64,000 nucleotides of DNA from Streptomyces cirratus (GCF_014650775.1 NZ_BMVP01000003.1:372001-436000); one strand, 5' to 3'. Shown: positions 41,975-50,745, counted from the stretch's first letter. Made by a program: numbers and translations. The notes: a model not told the origin generated them from the letters alone.

Positions 41975-41996
41975 CACAATTCAGTTGTGCACAACT
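41975..41996. promoter_or_regulatory. OhrR operator between ohr and ohrR
   Basis: The 141-base divergent gap is locally AT-rich. At 41983-41996 is the perfect palindrome AGTTGTGCACAACT, overlapped by a second dyad CACAA-N5-TTGTG (41975-41989). This fits MarR/OhrR boxes, which contain AATTGT or TTGTGCACAA-type half-sites. Binding here would repress both genes until organic peroxide oxidises OhrR. Confidence 0.75.
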
Positions 41997-42034
41997 CAAT
42001 GGCTTGCAAGTCACCTCGCGGTACACTGGCCCAC

Positions 42035-42550
42035 ATGACGCAGCAGCCCGCCGCCCCGCTCGACGACCAGGACTTCCTGCGCCTGGACGGGCAGATCTGC
42101 TTCGCGCTGAACGCCGCGAGCCGTGCCTTCAACGGTCTCTACCGGGTCGTCCTCAAGGATCTGGGCCTCACCTACCCGCAGTACCTGGTGATGCTGGTCC
42201 TGTGGGAGCACGGCACGATGCCCGTCAAGCAGCTCGGCCGGCACCTGCGGCTCGACTCGGGCACCCTGTCGCCCCTGCTCAAGCGACTGGAAGCGGCCGG
42301 CCTGATCCGGCGCGAGCGCAGCACCGAGGACGAGCGCTCGGTCCACGCCGCACTGACCGACGAGGGCACGGCCCTGCGCGCCCGCGCGGTGGAGGTGCCC
42401 CGCCGCATCGCGGCGGCGACGGGGTTCGAGCTGGAGGAGATCCGCGATCTCCAGACGCGCCTGAGCCGCCTCACGGCGGCCCTCGACGCAGCCTCGTTCG
42501 ACGAGGAACCCGGCGAGGAACCCCGCGGCGGATCCCGCGAGGAGCTCTAG
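42035..42550 (+). CDS. ohrR: MarR-family organic peroxide sensor OhrR
   Basis: A 171-residue winged-helix regulator. The reactive N-terminal cysteine is present in LDGQICFALNAASRA (Cys22), the residue oxidised by organic peroxides in OhrR. The winged helix is visible (MPVKQLGRHLRLDSGTLSPL, then RRERSTEDERSVHAALTD). ATG 42035 gives the usual length. Its C-terminus is an acidic extension. It is convergent with a second MarR gene nine bases away. Confidence 0.94.
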   Translation: MTQQPAAPLDDQDFLRLDGQICFALNAASRAFNGLYRVVLKDLGLTYPQYLVMLVLWEHGTMPVKQLGRHLRLDSGTLSPLLKRLEAAGLIRRERSTEDERSVHAALTDEGTALRARAVEVPRRIAAATGFELEEIRDLQTRLSRLTAALDAASFDEEPGEEPRGGSREEL

Positions 42551-42559
42551 GCCCGGGAA

Positions 42560-43042
42560 TCAGGCGTCCTTCTCCATGGTGGGGCGGAGCCGCTCCAGCA
42601 GGGCGTAGAGGGTCGCGCCCTCCTCCTCGTCGAGGGTGTCGAGCGCGCCGTGCGTCGCCTGCATCTCCTCGCGCACCCGGCGGATGACATCCCGCCCCTC
42701 GTCCGTGGCGACGACGTTCTTCACGCGCCGGTCGACCGGGGACGGCTCGCGCCGCACCAGCCCGCGCGCCTCCAGCCGGTCGACGATGCCGGTGACGTTG
42801 GACGCGTCACACACCAGCAGGGTGGCGAGCCCCCGCATCGGCACCGGCCCCTTCAGCTCGGCGAGGACCCTGGCCTGCGTGGAGGTGAGGCCGTAGTGGG
42901 CGGCGGCGGCGGCGAAATCCCGCCATTGGGCGGTCCCGATGGCGGCGAGCAGTTCCAGGAGCTGCAGCTTGGTGGGGCGGTGGGGGGCGGCCGGTCCGGC
43001 GGTGGCACTCATGCGGTCGAGCGTACGCAAGAAGGTTGACAT
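42560..43042 (-). CDS. MarR-family transcriptional regulator
   Basis: A 160-residue winged-helix protein (GLTSTQARVLAELKG, MRGLATLLVCDASNVTGIVDRLEARGLV, PVDRRVKNVVATDEGRDV). It is divergent from a DHA2 exporter and probably represses it. The start is uncertain: ATG 43042 is listed, but its GGAGG is 18 bases upstream; TTG 43048 and ATG 43012 are alternatives. The latter gives MSATAGPAAPHRPTKLQLL, a common MarR-type beginning. Confidence 0.88.
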   Translation of the reverse strand: MSTFLRTLDRMSATAGPAAPHRPTKLQLLELLAAIGTAQWRDFAAAAAHYGLTSTQARVLAELKGPVPMRGLATLLVCDASNVTGIVDRLEARGLVRREPSPVDRRVKNVVATDEGRDVIRRVREEMQATHGALDTLDEEEGATLYALLERLRPTMEKDA

Positions 43043-43149
43043 TATCAATTGTTTACTTGACCTCCTTAACTATTGCGGTCTACCTTCATCCAAGTACTTG
43101 ATGAGATAAAACATCTGCGATCTGAAGCATTGAGAAGGTCCTGCCAGCC
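43043..43149. promoter_or_regulatory. Divergent promoter/operator region for marR and exporter
   Basis: An AT-rich gap for this genome. It contains the perfect palindrome CAAGTACTTG (43091-43100), and the heptamer TACTTGA occurs twice in the same orientation (43054-43060 and 43095-43101), 41 bases apart. These are likely sites for the adjacent MarR protein and would cover both promoters. Confidence 0.6.
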
Positions 43150-44655
43150 ATGAGCACCGCCGCACCCGCCACCGCCGCCGCCCGGCCCGGGAACGAGACG
43201 GTCATCATCTTCGCCCTGAGCCTCGCCGCCATGGTCGTGTCGATGATGCAGACCCTGCCCGTCCCGATCCTCGGTCTGATCCGCAACGACCTCGGCACCT
43301 CGACCGCCAACGTCAGCTGGGTGACCACCGCCACCCTGCTGTCCGCCGCCGTCTTCACCCCGCTGCTGGGCCGCTTCGGCGACCAGCACGGCAAGAAGCC
43401 GACCCTGGTGGCCGTACTCGCCGTCATGGTCGCGGGTTCCGTCGTCGCCGCCCTCGCGACCTCGCTGCCCCTGCTCATCCTGGGCCGGGTGCTCCAGGGC
43501 GCGGCCACCGCGATCTTCCCGCTGGCCCTCTCCGTCCTGCGCGAAGAGGTCCGGCCGCAGAAGCTGCCCGGTGCCATGGCACTGGTCAGCGGCACGCTCG
43601 CGTTCGGCAGCGGCCTGGCGCTGGTCGCCACCGGCCTGCTGACCTCCGGCGACGGCGCCGACTACCGCAACGCCTTCTGGATGGCGACCGGCTTCGCGAC
43701 CCTCGCCCTCCTGGCGGTCCTCTTCCTGGTCCCGGCCACCCGCCACAAGACCGGCGGCCGTACCGACTTCCTGGGCGCGCTGACCCTCGGCATCGCCCTG
43801 CTGCTGCTCCTGCTGCCCATCTCGCAGGGCCACGAGTGGGGCTGGTCCTCCGGCCGTACGCTCGCCAGCTTCGCCGGCGCCGCCGTCATGACGGCCGTCT
43901 GGGTCATGGTCGAGCGCAAGGTGCGCGAGCCGCTGGTCGACATGCGGATGTTCGTCCACCGCCCGGTGCTGATGGCCAACCTGGCCGGGATCCTCGTCGG
44001 CTTCGGCATGTTCGCGAACTTCCTGGGCGTCTCCTACCTCGTCCAGATGCCGAAGGCGCTGACCGGGTACGGATTCGACGCGTCCATCCTGCGCGCCTCG
44101 GTCCAGTTCCTGCTCCCTGGTGCGATCGTCTCGCTGCTCGCCTCGCCCATCGGCGGTCAGCTGGTCCGCCACCGCGGCCCGCGGATCGCGCTGGCCCTGG
44201 CGGCCGGGCTCGGCGCCGTCGCCTTCGGCTGGCTGGCCCTCGACCACGGCCACACCTTCTCGGTGATCGGCGCCGGCGTCGTCGTCGGCGCGGCCGTCAG
44301 CTTCGGTTACGCGGCCATGCCCGCCGTGATCATGGCGAGCGTCCCGCACCACCAGAGCGGCATCGCCAACGGCATCAACTCGATCTCCCGCTCGACCGGC
44401 AGCGCGATCGGCAGCGCCATAGTCACCACGATCCTGGCCTCCAAGACGATCGAGCACCTCCCGCCGGGCGTTCCCGCCCTGCCCGCCGAGTCCGGCTTCA
44501 CCCTGACGTTCTCCATCGGCGCGATGGCCTTCGCCCTGGTCGCGCTGATCAGCTGGCTCGGACTGCGCAAGGGCCACGGCCCCCGCGTGACGGAGCCCGT
44601 CGCGTCCAGCGCGCCCCCGGCCCCGAAGGTGGCCGAGACGGCCGACGCCGTCTGA
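43150..44655 (+). CDS. DHA2 (EmrB/QacA) family MFS exporter
   Basis: A 501-residue transporter with about 14 helices. Motif A-like GRFGDQHGKKPTLVAV lies after TM2, GRVLQGAATAIFPLALSV in TM4, and a motif C-like stretch in TM5 (ALVSGTLAFGSGLALVATGL). TM1 departs from the usual LDxTIVNVALP (MVVSMMQTLPVPILGLI), as in one Streptomyces subgroup. It is regulated by the divergent MarR gene. The C-terminal 30 residues are a soluble Ala/Pro tail. Confidence 0.92.
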   Translation: MSTAAPATAAARPGNETVIIFALSLAAMVVSMMQTLPVPILGLIRNDLGTSTANVSWVTTATLLSAAVFTPLLGRFGDQHGKKPTLVAVLAVMVAGSVVAALATSLPLLILGRVLQGAATAIFPLALSVLREEVRPQKLPGAMALVSGTLAFGSGLALVATGLLTSGDGADYRNAFWMATGFATLALLAVLFLVPATRHKTGGRTDFLGALTLGIALLLLLLPISQGHEWGWSSGRTLASFAGAAVMTAVWVMVERKVREPLVDMRMFVHRPVLMANLAGILVGFGMFANFLGVSYLVQMPKALTGYGFDASILRASVQFLLPGAIVSLLASPIGGQLVRHRGPRIALALAAGLGAVAFGWLALDHGHTFSVIGAGVVVGAAVSFGYAAMPAVIMASVPHHQSGIANGINSISRSTGSAIGSAIVTTILASKTIEHLPPGVPALPAESGFTLTFSIGAMAFALVALISWLGLRKGHGPRVTEPVASSAPPAPKVAETADAV

Positions 44656-44676
44656 TCCCCCGCCACCCGTACCCGT

Positions 44677-44711
44677 ACCGCCCCCGGTCCTCCTGGACGA
44701 CCGGGGGCGGT
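44677..44711 (+). terminator. Hairpin terminator of the DHA2 exporter gene
   Basis: A perfect 13-bp stem ACCGCCCCCGGTC / GACCGGGGGCGGT with a nine-base loop, 22 bases after the stop codon. Confidence 0.8.
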
Positions 44712-44828
44712 CCGCGTCTGCGGTGGAGCGGTCCTCGCGGGTGTCGGGCGGTGGAACGGGCGGTGGAACGGGCCGGGCTGGGTACGCTTCCCCGGACAGC
44801 GCGCGGAGTTCGGGGCGGGGTGGGGTTC

Positions 44829-45542
44829 ATGGGTCGTCAGGCGGGGCTGCGGGGCGCGGCGGTGGCGGTGGCGCTGCTGCTGGGGCTGGCCGGATGCGGC
44901 CGGTCCGGCGGGCTCACGGACGGCAGGCAGGGCGGGGCCACCGGCAAACCCCCGGCCGGCGGTGACGCGAAACCCGCCGCCGGGGACGTGCTGCCGGGCA
45001 TGGTCAGCGCGGCCGTGGCCCGGACGCAGCTGGCCGCGCTGGTCGTCGCCAAGCCGGGGACGATGGCCGGCTACAGCCGCGACAAGTTCACGCACTGGGC
45101 CGAGCAGGGCGACAAGTGCGACACCCGTGAGGTCGTCCTGAGGCGCGGCGGCAAGAACGTCAAGCAGGACGCGGAGTGCCGGGCGGTGTCCGGCACCTGG
45201 AAGAGCCTGTACGACGGGGCGGACATCAGCGACGCGTCGAAGCTGGACATCGACCACATGGTCCCGCTCGCCGAAGGCTGGCGCTCCGGCGCGGCCGGCT
45301 GGGACGCCGCCAAGCGCAAGGCGTTCGCCAACGACCTGACGCGCCCCCAGCTGCTGGCCGTCTCGGCGGCCTCCAACCGCTCGAAGGGCGACCAGAGCCC
45401 GGACCTGTGGCAGCCGCCGGACAAGGCGAGCTGGTGCCAGTACGGGCGCGCCTGGACCACCGTCAAGTCCTATTACGGGCTGACCGTCACCCAACCGGAG
45501 AAGGCCATGCTCACCACGATGATCGACACCTGCGCCTCATGA
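44829..45542 (+). CDS. Secreted HNH (DUF1524-type) nuclease lipoprotein
   Basis: A 237-residue protein with a lipoprotein signal: hydrophobic core, then lipobox LAGC (cysteine near residue 22). The C-terminal domain has the DUF1524/HNH pattern KLDIDHMVPLAEGW (DxDH start), then a helix and LLAVSAASNRSKGDQSP, where Asn and the SKGD turn complete the beta-beta-alpha-metal site. Two extracellular cysteine pairs are likely (CDTREV, CRAVSG, WCQYG, DTCAS). It probably cleaves nucleic acid outside the cell. The stop overlaps the next gene in ATGA. Confidence 0.88.
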   Translation: MGRQAGLRGAAVAVALLLGLAGCGRSGGLTDGRQGGATGKPPAGGDAKPAAGDVLPGMVSAAVARTQLAALVVAKPGTMAGYSRDKFTHWAEQGDKCDTREVVLRRGGKNVKQDAECRAVSGTWKSLYDGADISDASKLDIDHMVPLAEGWRSGAAGWDAAKRKAFANDLTRPQLLAVSAASNRSKGDQSPDLWQPPDKASWCQYGRAWTTVKSYYGLTVTQPEKAMLTTMIDTCAS

Positions 45543-45814
45543 CCGCGCCGCAGCAGTGGCAGGACGACGTGCTCGCCGGGCGCGGCGGCGCCATGACCGA
45601 TGAGGTCGGCGTGATCACCGGCGACCTCACCCTGCGCACCGTCGCGCAGCCGGACGGCAAGGTCCGCTTCGAGATCCAGTACGTGGACGCCGACGAGTGG
45701 TACACCCTCTCCGGCAGTCCCGTCGCCCACGGCGACCCGTACGCCCTGCACCAGGCGGCCCTGCGGGCCGTCCGCGCGGGCGGCGGCGCCGGGGCTCCGG
45801 GCCCGGGCGCCTGA
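45539..45814 (+). CDS. Small acidic protein coupled to the HNH nuclease gene
   Basis: A 91-residue soluble protein of unknown family. It has a compact predicted beta-rich core (VGVITGDLTLRTVAQPDG, VRFEIQYVDADEWYTLSGS) and a helical end (ALHQAALRAVRAG), with net negative charge. The ATG lies inside the stop of the nuclease gene (ATGA), so it is co-translated. A cytoplasmic inhibitor of the nuclease is an attractive reading because such immunity proteins are small and acidic, but the sequence does not prove it. Confidence 0.72.
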   Translation: MTAPQQWQDDVLAGRGGAMTDEVGVITGDLTLRTVAQPDGKVRFEIQYVDADEWYTLSGSPVAHGDPYALHQAALRAVRAGGGAGAPGPGA

Positions 45815-45903
45815 CCGGTCCCTCCCCGCCGAGGGGAACGCGCTGGTCAGCCGGGCTGCGGGCTGACAGACTGAGGTGGCTCCATCACTCCCAGGAGGAC
45901 CCC

Positions 45904-46095
45904 ATGGCCGACGAGACCGATACCCCGCAGGACGAATCCCCCGCCGAGGAGGCCAAGCGCAAGTTCCGCGAGGCGCTGGAGCGCAACGCGGCGAACGCCC
46001 ATTCACAGCAGTCCCACCAGAGCCGGGCGAAGGTGCAGGGCGCCAGCAGCGGCCCCGGCGGCAAGAACAAGAAGGTGCGCCGCAAGACCGGCTGA
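45904..46095 (+). CDS. DUF5302 family small protein
   Basis: A 63-residue hydrophilic protein: an acidic start (MADETDTPQDESPAEEAKRK), a helical KFREALERNAANA segment typical of the family, and a basic Lys/Arg-rich tail (KNKKVRRKTG). AGGAGG precedes the ATG, which is strong. The family is common in actinobacteria without a known role; the charge pattern suggests nucleic-acid or ribosome contact. Confidence 0.82.
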   Translation: MADETDTPQDESPAEEAKRKFREALERNAANAHSQQSHQSRAKVQGASSGPGGKNKKVRRKTG

Positions 46096-46273
46096 CGCGC
46101 TCCGCCGGGCGGCCGGGACCCCTGTGCGGGGTGCGCCGCCCAGCGGGCGCTGTCGCCTTGCGGTCTTCGGATCGTTGGGCCGCATGGGTGATGGGTGATA
46201 ACCCCCGGGCAGGTCGGTAGTTGATCTGTCCGTACCCGCCGGGGACAGCTCATGCGACAGAAGGATTCCTCCC

Positions 46274-46684
46274 ATGCTCAAGAAGTTCATGGCCACCGCC
46301 GCGGTCGCCGCTTCCGTAGTCGGCGCCGGCGTCATCGCCGCCTCCCCGGCCATGGCGATCGGCAACGACAACGGCGTGAACACCGTCAACGGCAACGGCG
46401 CCGCGCAGATCTACGGCAACCAGAAGACCGAGGGCGCCATGAGCCCGCAGCTGAGCCTGGTCCAGGGCTCGCTGAACAAGCTCTGCGTCGGTCTGCCGGC
46501 CAAGGCGAACGTGCAGTCGCTCGTGGCCCTGCTCAACATCGGTGTCCAGGACATCAACGTCCTGTCCAACCCGCAGAACCAGCAGTGCACCGAGAACTCC
46601 ACCCAGGCCAAGGGTGACGAGTCGCTGTCGCACATCCTGGACAACATCCCGGTCCTGTCCGGGAACCTGTCCGCCGGCAGCTGA
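46274..46684 (+). CDS. Rodlin (RdlA/RdlB family) surface protein
   Basis: A 136-residue secreted protein with a signal peptide ending AMAIGNDNG. The body matches rodlins: GNGAAQIYGNQ, MSPQLSLVQGSLNK, IGVQDINVLSNPQNQQC, ENSTQAKGDESLSHIL. Rodlins organise chaplin fibrils into the rodlet layer on aerial hyphae and spores. The two conserved cysteines (KLC, QQC) are present. S. coelicolor has two divergent rodlin genes; here only one is seen and no chaplin lies nearby. AAGGA precedes the ATG and a strong hairpin follows. Confidence 0.92.
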   Translation: MLKKFMATAAVAASVVGAGVIAASPAMAIGNDNGVNTVNGNGAAQIYGNQKTEGAMSPQLSLVQGSLNKLCVGLPAKANVQSLVALLNIGVQDINVLSNPQNQQCTENSTQAKGDESLSHILDNIPVLSGNLSAGS

Positions 46685-46697
46685 TCAGTTCTCATCC

Positions 46698-46737
46698 CCG
46701 GACCGGTGTGACGGCGAAGGCCGTCACACCGGTCCGG
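46698..46737 (+). terminator. Hairpin terminator of the rodlin gene
   Basis: A perfect 18-bp stem CCGGACCGGTGTGACGGC with a GAAG loop, 13 bases after the stop codon. This is one of the most stable hairpins in the window. Confidence 0.88.
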
Positions 46738-46778
46738 CGCGTGTACGGCCGAAACCGAATCTGCCAAAAGCAACAGCT

Positions 46779-46820
46779 TTGGTCTAGACCTTGACAGGTT
46801 CAGACCACTTTCGCTTCAGT
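46779..46820 (+). promoter_or_regulatory. Chitinase promoter with two DasR-like (dre) boxes
   Basis: The core GGTCTAGACC at 46781-46790 is a perfect palindrome matching the DasR responsive element (TGGTCTAGACCA type). A degenerate second copy, AGGTTCAGACCACT, follows at 46796-46809. Between them TTGACA (46791-46796) is a good -35, with TTCAGT (46815-46820) a possible -10 at 18-base spacing. Binding at the boxes would block the promoter until glucosamine-6-phosphate releases DasR. Similar direct repeats are known upstream of Streptomyces chitinases. Confidence 0.8.
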
Positions 46821-46879
46821 GGGTGCAGTTGCCCCCCATCGACATCCCCGGCAACTCCCCCCACCGAAGGAGCAGTTCC

Positions 46880-47800
46880 GTGATCCGAGCGCTACGCCGC
46901 CGCGCCCTTTCCCTGGCCGCGGCCGTCGCCGTGACCGTCGGCCTCGCCGTCGCCCTGCCCGCCTCCCCCGCCGCCGCGGCCCCCGCCTGCGCGGGTTCCT
47001 GGACCGCCGCCGCCGTCTACACGAACGGCATGAGCGCCTCGTACGGCGGACACAACTGGCAGGCCAAGTGGTGGACCCAGGGCGAGACCCCCGGCACCAC
47101 CGGACAGTGGGGGGTCTGGTCCGACCAGGGCGCCTGCGGCGGCGGTGGCCAGGACCCGGACCCCGGCACCGGGAACCCGTCGGGATTCGTCGTCAGCGAG
47201 GCCCAGTTCAACCAGATGTTCCCGAACCGGAACTCCTTCTACACCTACAACGGGCTGGTCGCGGCGCTCTCGGCGTACCCGGCCTTCGCACACACCGGGG
47301 ACGACACCGTCAAACGGCGGGAGGCCGCCGCCTTCCTCGCCAACGTCTCCCACGAGACGGGCGGACTGGTCTACATCGTCGAGCAGAACACCGCCAACTA
47401 CCCCCACTACTGCGACGCGTCCCAGCCCTACGGGTGTCCCGCCGGGCAGGCCGCCTACTACGGGCGCGGCCCCATCCAGCTGAGCTGGAACTTCAACTAC
47501 AAGGCCGCGGGCGACGCGCTCGGCATCAACCTCCTCGCCAACCCCTACCTGGTCGAGCAGGACCCGGCCGTCGCGATGAAGACGGCCCTGTGGTACTGGA
47601 ACACGCAGAACGGCCCCGGCACCATGACCGCCCACGCCGCGATGGTGAACGGCGCCGGCTTCGGCGAGACGATCCGATCCATCAACGGCTCCCTCGAGTG
47701 CAACGGCGGCAACCCGGCGCAGGTCCAGAGCCGGGTGAACGCCTACGAGAGCTTCACCCGGATACTGGGCGTCACCCCGGGCGACCACCTCACCTGCTGA
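46880..47800 (+). CDS. Secreted GH19 chitinase with N-terminal CBM5/12
   Basis: A 306-residue enzyme: signal peptide to about residue 35, a chitin-binding CBM5/12 domain at about 36-85 (WTAAAVYTNG, NWQAKWWTQGETP, WGVW), a short Gly/Pro linker, and a GH19 domain at about 100-306. Catalytic Glu159 is in NVSHETGG and Glu168 may be the second acid; YYGRGPIQLSWNFNY is the GH19 signature. It hydrolyses chitin with inversion, as ChiC-type enzymes of Streptomyces do. The GTG start has AAGGAG upstream. It is regulated by the dre boxes. Confidence 0.95.
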   Translation: MIRALRRRALSLAAAVAVTVGLAVALPASPAAAAPACAGSWTAAAVYTNGMSASYGGHNWQAKWWTQGETPGTTGQWGVWSDQGACGGGGQDPDPGTGNPSGFVVSEAQFNQMFPNRNSFYTYNGLVAALSAYPAFAHTGDDTVKRREAAAFLANVSHETGGLVYIVEQNTANYPHYCDASQPYGCPAGQAAYYGRGPIQLSWNFNYKAAGDALGINLLANPYLVEQDPAVAMKTALWYWNTQNGPGTMTAHAAMVNGAGFGETIRSINGSLECNGGNPAQVQSRVNAYESFTRILGVTPGDHLTC

Positions 47801-47820
47801 CCCGGTCCGCCCGCCCCCGT

Positions 47821-50586
47821 TCAGCGCGTCCGCAGGGCCGTTGCCAGCTGGGCCCGCGAACGGACGTCGAGCTTCTGGTAGATGCGGGTGAGCCGGGACT
47901 CCACCGTCTTCACGCTGAGGAAGAGCTTCGCGGCTGCTTCCTGGTTGCTCGCGCCCTGGCTGACGAGCAGCGCGAGACGGGTCTCGGCCTCGGTCAGGGC
48001 CGCCACCCCGGGATGCAGGGCGGCGGCTTCGGGAGCGCTCTCCCGGGCCAGGTCCAGCCAGGGTTTCGCCCCGGCCCGGTCGAACACCTCGGCCGCCTCC
48101 CGCAGCGCGGTACGGGCCGGGGCGCGGCGCCGGCGGCGGCGTTCGACGCGGGCCAGGGCCAGGAGCGTTCGGCCCCGTTCGAGGGGCAGCCCGAGCTCCT
48201 CGAACCGCGCGGCCGTGGCCTCCAGCAGGGCCACGGCCGCCTCCGCGGCGCCCTGCGCGGACAGGCACAGCCCCTGGGCCCGGTCGAGGGCCGCCAGGAC
48301 TGCGGTGCGCCCGAGCGCGCGGGCCACCGTACGGACGGAGTCCAGCAGTTCGGCGGCTTCGCCGGGGGCGTCGGCCGCGACCAGGGCCTCGGCGAGTTCC
48401 CCGTGCCAGCGCAGGATGGAGGGGTCGACCACCTGCTGGGCCTCTTCCAGGCCGGCGACCCGGCGCAGCGTGGCCACGGCCTTCGCGGCGTCGCCCGTGG
48501 CCAGTTCGACGAGGCCGAGGGCGTACAGGTTCCGCGAGAGGAAGACCTGGTCGTGTTCCTCCTCGGAGGCCTGGATGCCGCGGCGGGCGTAGCCGGCGGC
48601 CCGGGCGAAGCTGCCGCTCGTGGCTTCGGCCGTCGCGGCGACGTACCAGGCGGGACCGGGCGACAGGCCGGCCTCGATGGTCAGTTCCAGGGCGCGCCGG
48701 GCGTGCGCGGCCCCGGCCGCGCACCTGCCGCGGCGCAGTTCGACCTCGGTGAGGCTGCGCAGCACCTCGAAGACGTCCTCGGAGGAGCCTGTGCGCTGTA
48801 CGGCGGGCAGCAGGGCGAGGAGTTGGCGGTGGGCGTCCTCCAGGCGGTCGTCGAAGAGGGCGTGCCGGACGGCGAGGTACTGCGGCGCGTTGCGCATGCC
48901 GAGCGGCACTTCGGGGGCGGGCAGGGCCAGTGCCCCGGCGAGGATGTCCTCGGCTCCCGGGTCGCCGAGGATGCGGCCCATGCGGGCCTGCACGGTCAGG
49001 GCCATGGCTTCGGCGACCTGGTCGCCGCCGAGCGCGGCCAGGGTCCCGGCCTCGGCCGCGGCGTCGCGGGAGCGTACGGGGTCGCCGTCGCTGAGGTTGT
49101 GCTTCCAGGCGACCCGCAGCCGGACGGCGGCCAGCAGCGCCGGATCCCCGGCGGCGTCGTCGATGGCGTACGCGAAGGTTTCGTCGAGGTCGGCCAGTGC
49201 CTGCCCGGCGGCGTCGATCACGGCGAGGCGGGCGCGGACCCGGTCGGCGGGCGATGCGTCACGGGCGAGGACGGCGCGGGTGGCGCGGCGGGCGAGGTCG
49301 GCGCGGCCCGCCCAGCCCGCGTCCTCGGCCGCCGTGACGAGCCGGGCCAGTTCCTCCTCGGGCCGGTCGCTGGGGGTGCGTTCGGCGGCGAGCAGGCCGA
49401 GTTCGGCGGCCAGCGCCCGCTGGCCGCGGCGCCGGCAGGCCGCGGCGGCGTCGGCGATCTCGGCGGCGAGGCGGGCGTCGGCGGTGTCCACGGCCAGCGC
49501 CCGGTGCCGTACGGCCTGGACGGGGTCGTCCACGGCGGCGGCGAGTGCGGCGTGCCCCGCGGCCCGCTCGGGCCAGCCCGCGTCGGCGGCCAGTGCCGTG
49601 GGCAGCGCGCCGGCGGTGAAGCGGACGGCGCCGTCCTCCCCCACGGTGACCAGCGCGGCCCGTTCCGCCTCGGCCAGTTCCGCTTCGGCGTCGGGGCTGC
49701 CGGCGCGGCGCAGCAGGGCGGTCGTGGGGCGGGAGGCGAGGGCGGCCAGGAGCAGGGTGCGGCGGGCCCGTGCGGGGGCTTCGGCGAGGAGCCGCCGGGC
49801 GACTTCGCGGGCTTGCCCGGACACGGGCAGGGTGTCGGCGTGGTGGGCGCCGGGGCCGCCGTCGCGGGCTGCGGCGGCTTCGGCCAGGGAGTGGCCGAGG
49901 GCGAGGGCGAGGCGCGGGTTGCCGCCGCTGGCCTGGTGGATGCGGCCGGCCAGGCGGGCGGGCAGCCCGTGGCGCACGAGCAGTTCGGCGATTTCCTCCG
50001 CGCCGAGCGGGGGCACCCGGACGGCGGGGGTGGCGGGGCCGCAGAGCGGTCCGGCGACGGGGGCGCCGCCCTGGACGCATTCGGCGACCAGGACCCGGAC
50101 GCGGGGCGGGGTCAGGCGCAGGGCGAAGCGGAGGAGGCCGGTGCTTTCGGCGTCGAGCCACTGGGCGTTGTCGATGACGAGCAGCACGGGGTTGCGGGCG
50201 GCGAGGGTGCGCAGCACTTCGACGACGGCGAGGCGCAGCGCCACGTGGTCGCGGCCGGCGCCGGGGGTGTCGGTCTCCCGGCGCAGGAGGGCGATCGCGG
50301 TGCGCTGGGGTCCCGCGAGCCGTTCGAGGGCGGCGCTGGGGACGGAGGCGAGCAGGGCGGCGGCCGAGGCTTCGGGTATCGACTGGTCGGCGGCCTCCGG
50401 GGCGAGGTGCAGGACCGTTTCGCGGCGCGCTTCGGCGGCGGTGGCGACGGCGCGCACCACCTCCGTCTTGCCGGCCCCGGCGGGTCCGGTGAGGATCGCC
50501 CGGCCGTGGGTGGTCAGCGCGCGGTCGACCGCCGCGATGAGTTCACCTTGTCCGACGCTTGTGTCAGCGTTCCCCGTCGCCGCCAC
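47821..50586 (-). CDS. LAL-type (large ATP-binding LuxR family) transcriptional regulator
   Basis: A 921-residue regulator. The STAND/AAA ATPase at the N-terminus has Walker A GPAGAGKT (34-41) and Walker B-like VLLVIDNAQWLD. A long TPR-like helical middle follows, and a LuxR-type HTH occupies about the last 60 residues (GASNQEAAAKLFLSVKTVES, then YQKLDVRSRAQLATALR). The ligand is unknown. GTG 50586 is the start. It lies just downstream of the subtilase gene and its terminator, so it probably has its own promoter in the 220-base gap. It is convergent with the chitinase gene, 20 bases apart. Confidence 0.94.
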   Translation of the reverse strand: MAATGNADTSVGQGELIAAVDRALTTHGRAILTGPAGAGKTEVVRAVATAAEARRETVLHLAPEAADQSIPEASAAALLASVPSAALERLAGPQRTAIALLRRETDTPGAGRDHVALRLAVVEVLRTLAARNPVLLVIDNAQWLDAESTGLLRFALRLTPPRVRVLVAECVQGGAPVAGPLCGPATPAVRVPPLGAEEIAELLVRHGLPARLAGRIHQASGGNPRLALALGHSLAEAAAARDGGPGAHHADTLPVSGQAREVARRLLAEAPARARRTLLLAALASRPTTALLRRAGSPDAEAELAEAERAALVTVGEDGAVRFTAGALPTALAADAGWPERAAGHAALAAAVDDPVQAVRHRALAVDTADARLAAEIADAAAACRRRGQRALAAELGLLAAERTPSDRPEEELARLVTAAEDAGWAGRADLARRATRAVLARDASPADRVRARLAVIDAAGQALADLDETFAYAIDDAAGDPALLAAVRLRVAWKHNLSDGDPVRSRDAAAEAGTLAALGGDQVAEAMALTVQARMGRILGDPGAEDILAGALALPAPEVPLGMRNAPQYLAVRHALFDDRLEDAHRQLLALLPAVQRTGSSEDVFEVLRSLTEVELRRGRCAAGAAHARRALELTIEAGLSPGPAWYVAATAEATSGSFARAAGYARRGIQASEEEHDQVFLSRNLYALGLVELATGDAAKAVATLRRVAGLEEAQQVVDPSILRWHGELAEALVAADAPGEAAELLDSVRTVARALGRTAVLAALDRAQGLCLSAQGAAEAAVALLEATAARFEELGLPLERGRTLLALARVERRRRRRAPARTALREAAEVFDRAGAKPWLDLARESAPEAAALHPGVAALTEAETRLALLVSQGASNQEAAAKLFLSVKTVESRLTRIYQKLDVRSRAQLATALRTR

Positions 50587-50710
50587 GCACAGCCACCAGC
50601 CTTTCGCGCCCCTGCCCTGTGCCTTTCCTGTGAGCGCGACAATACGAGGTCGGCTGCCGGGCGGACCCTCATTGTGACGCAGAAATCAGCTGTGCGGCCG
50701 CAATGCCCGG

Positions 50711-50745
50711 CGGACCTGCCGGTACGTGGGGTACCGGCAGGTCCG
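50711..50745 (-). terminator. Hairpin terminator of the subtilase gene
   Basis: A perfect 15-bp stem CGGACCTGCCGGTAC / GTACCGGCAGGTCCG with a five-base loop, between the leftward subtilase stop (50809) and the LAL regulator start (50586). Confidence 0.82.
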
